DNA of 13,430 nucleotides from CAG-791 sp963605745. Its GTDB lineage: Bacteria; Bacillota; Clostridia; Lachnospirales; Lachnospiraceae. Both the position numbers and the translations under genes were made by a program. This document shows, one piece after another, positions 13,408-13,430 of this stretch. The stretch spans positions 1-13,430 of the forward strand of contig CAVCWT010000050.1 of NCBI GenBank assembly GCA_963605745.1, written 5' to 3'. The number at the start of each line of letters is the position of its first letter. Position 1 is the stretch's first letter. The notes under the pieces were generated by a model, which worked only from the letters and a program-made list of their open reading frames with translations, was not told the DNA's origin and ran no database searches.

Positions 13408-13430
13408 CCTGAGGGTTTCAATCATGAATC

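Larger units (their letters stand above)
13112..13430 (+). mobile_element. MITE-like folded element, copy B (right end outside window)
   Basis: It begins with GTATCTGTTTAGCACC and follows copy A closely through two hairpins to the shared CCTGGCTTCGG (ending 13222). It then carries a 109-bp cassette (13223-13331) missing from copy A, rejoins copy A at the CTCGATGTGGCTGG stretch, then has a different stem (13348-13407), and finally enters the right-end hairpin sequence (CACCTGAGGG...) at the window edge. The 23-bp duplication of copy A's hairpin 1 is absent. It has the same orientation as copy A relative to an upstream gene and terminator. No coding frame in it looks real. Confidence 0.8.

Noticed and set aside
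13112..13430. CRISPR array or retron RNA
   Set aside because: The repeats are not evenly spaced direct repeats with unique spacers, and there are no cas or reverse transcriptase genes nearby. Matching inverted ends point to a MITE-like element.

Overview
The window looks like chromosomal DNA of a Clostridia member, most likely Lachnospiraceae. The grounds are family-level resemblances read by eye: Shine-Dalgarno sites of the AAGGAG type before most genes, a 1420-residue fused acyl-CoA dehydratase activase, a YkpA-type ABC-F protein, and a decayed Rpn-type transposase nuclease of a kind common in that family. No database search was possible.

Layout. On the + strand, positions 76-2050 hold a small membrane protein and an RlmD-type 23S rRNA uracil methyltransferase, closed by an intrinsic terminator. 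A folded element (2101-2350) with 16-bp terminal inverted repeats follows. Next come a YjjG-like HAD phosphatase (2369-3058) and an N-terminally truncated Rpn-family remnant (3080-3685). A terminator at 3778-3817 separates these from two minus-strand genes: an ABC-F ATPase (3908-5557) and the giant two-activase/dehydratase fusion (6008-10270). The 450 bp between those two genes are GC-rich, contain two direct repeats and can form a multi-helix fold. A divergent region with three dyads and a strong leader stem (10271-10647) precedes a second + operon: a rhomboid-like pseudoprotease with a zinc-ribbon tail (10648-11730), a sigma-70-like protein whose promoter-recognition parts are degenerate or absent (11784-12599), and a small unknown protein overlapping it by 4 bp (12596-13018). 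A terminator closes this operon. Then a second, larger copy of the inverted-repeat element starts at 13112 and runs off the window.

How the parts relate. RlmD and the ABC-F protein belong to ribosome modification and function. The giant activase is predicted to be an ATP-driven low-potential electron-transfer protein. The rhomboid-like/sigma-like/small-protein operon has no function I recognise, but its composition suggests a membrane-linked regulator of RNA polymerase; this is inference.

The strongest new signal is the inverted-repeat element. Its two copies share both ends and several stems, differ by whole hairpin modules, show stem-preserving substitutions, and both lie just downstream of an intrinsic terminator in the same orientation.
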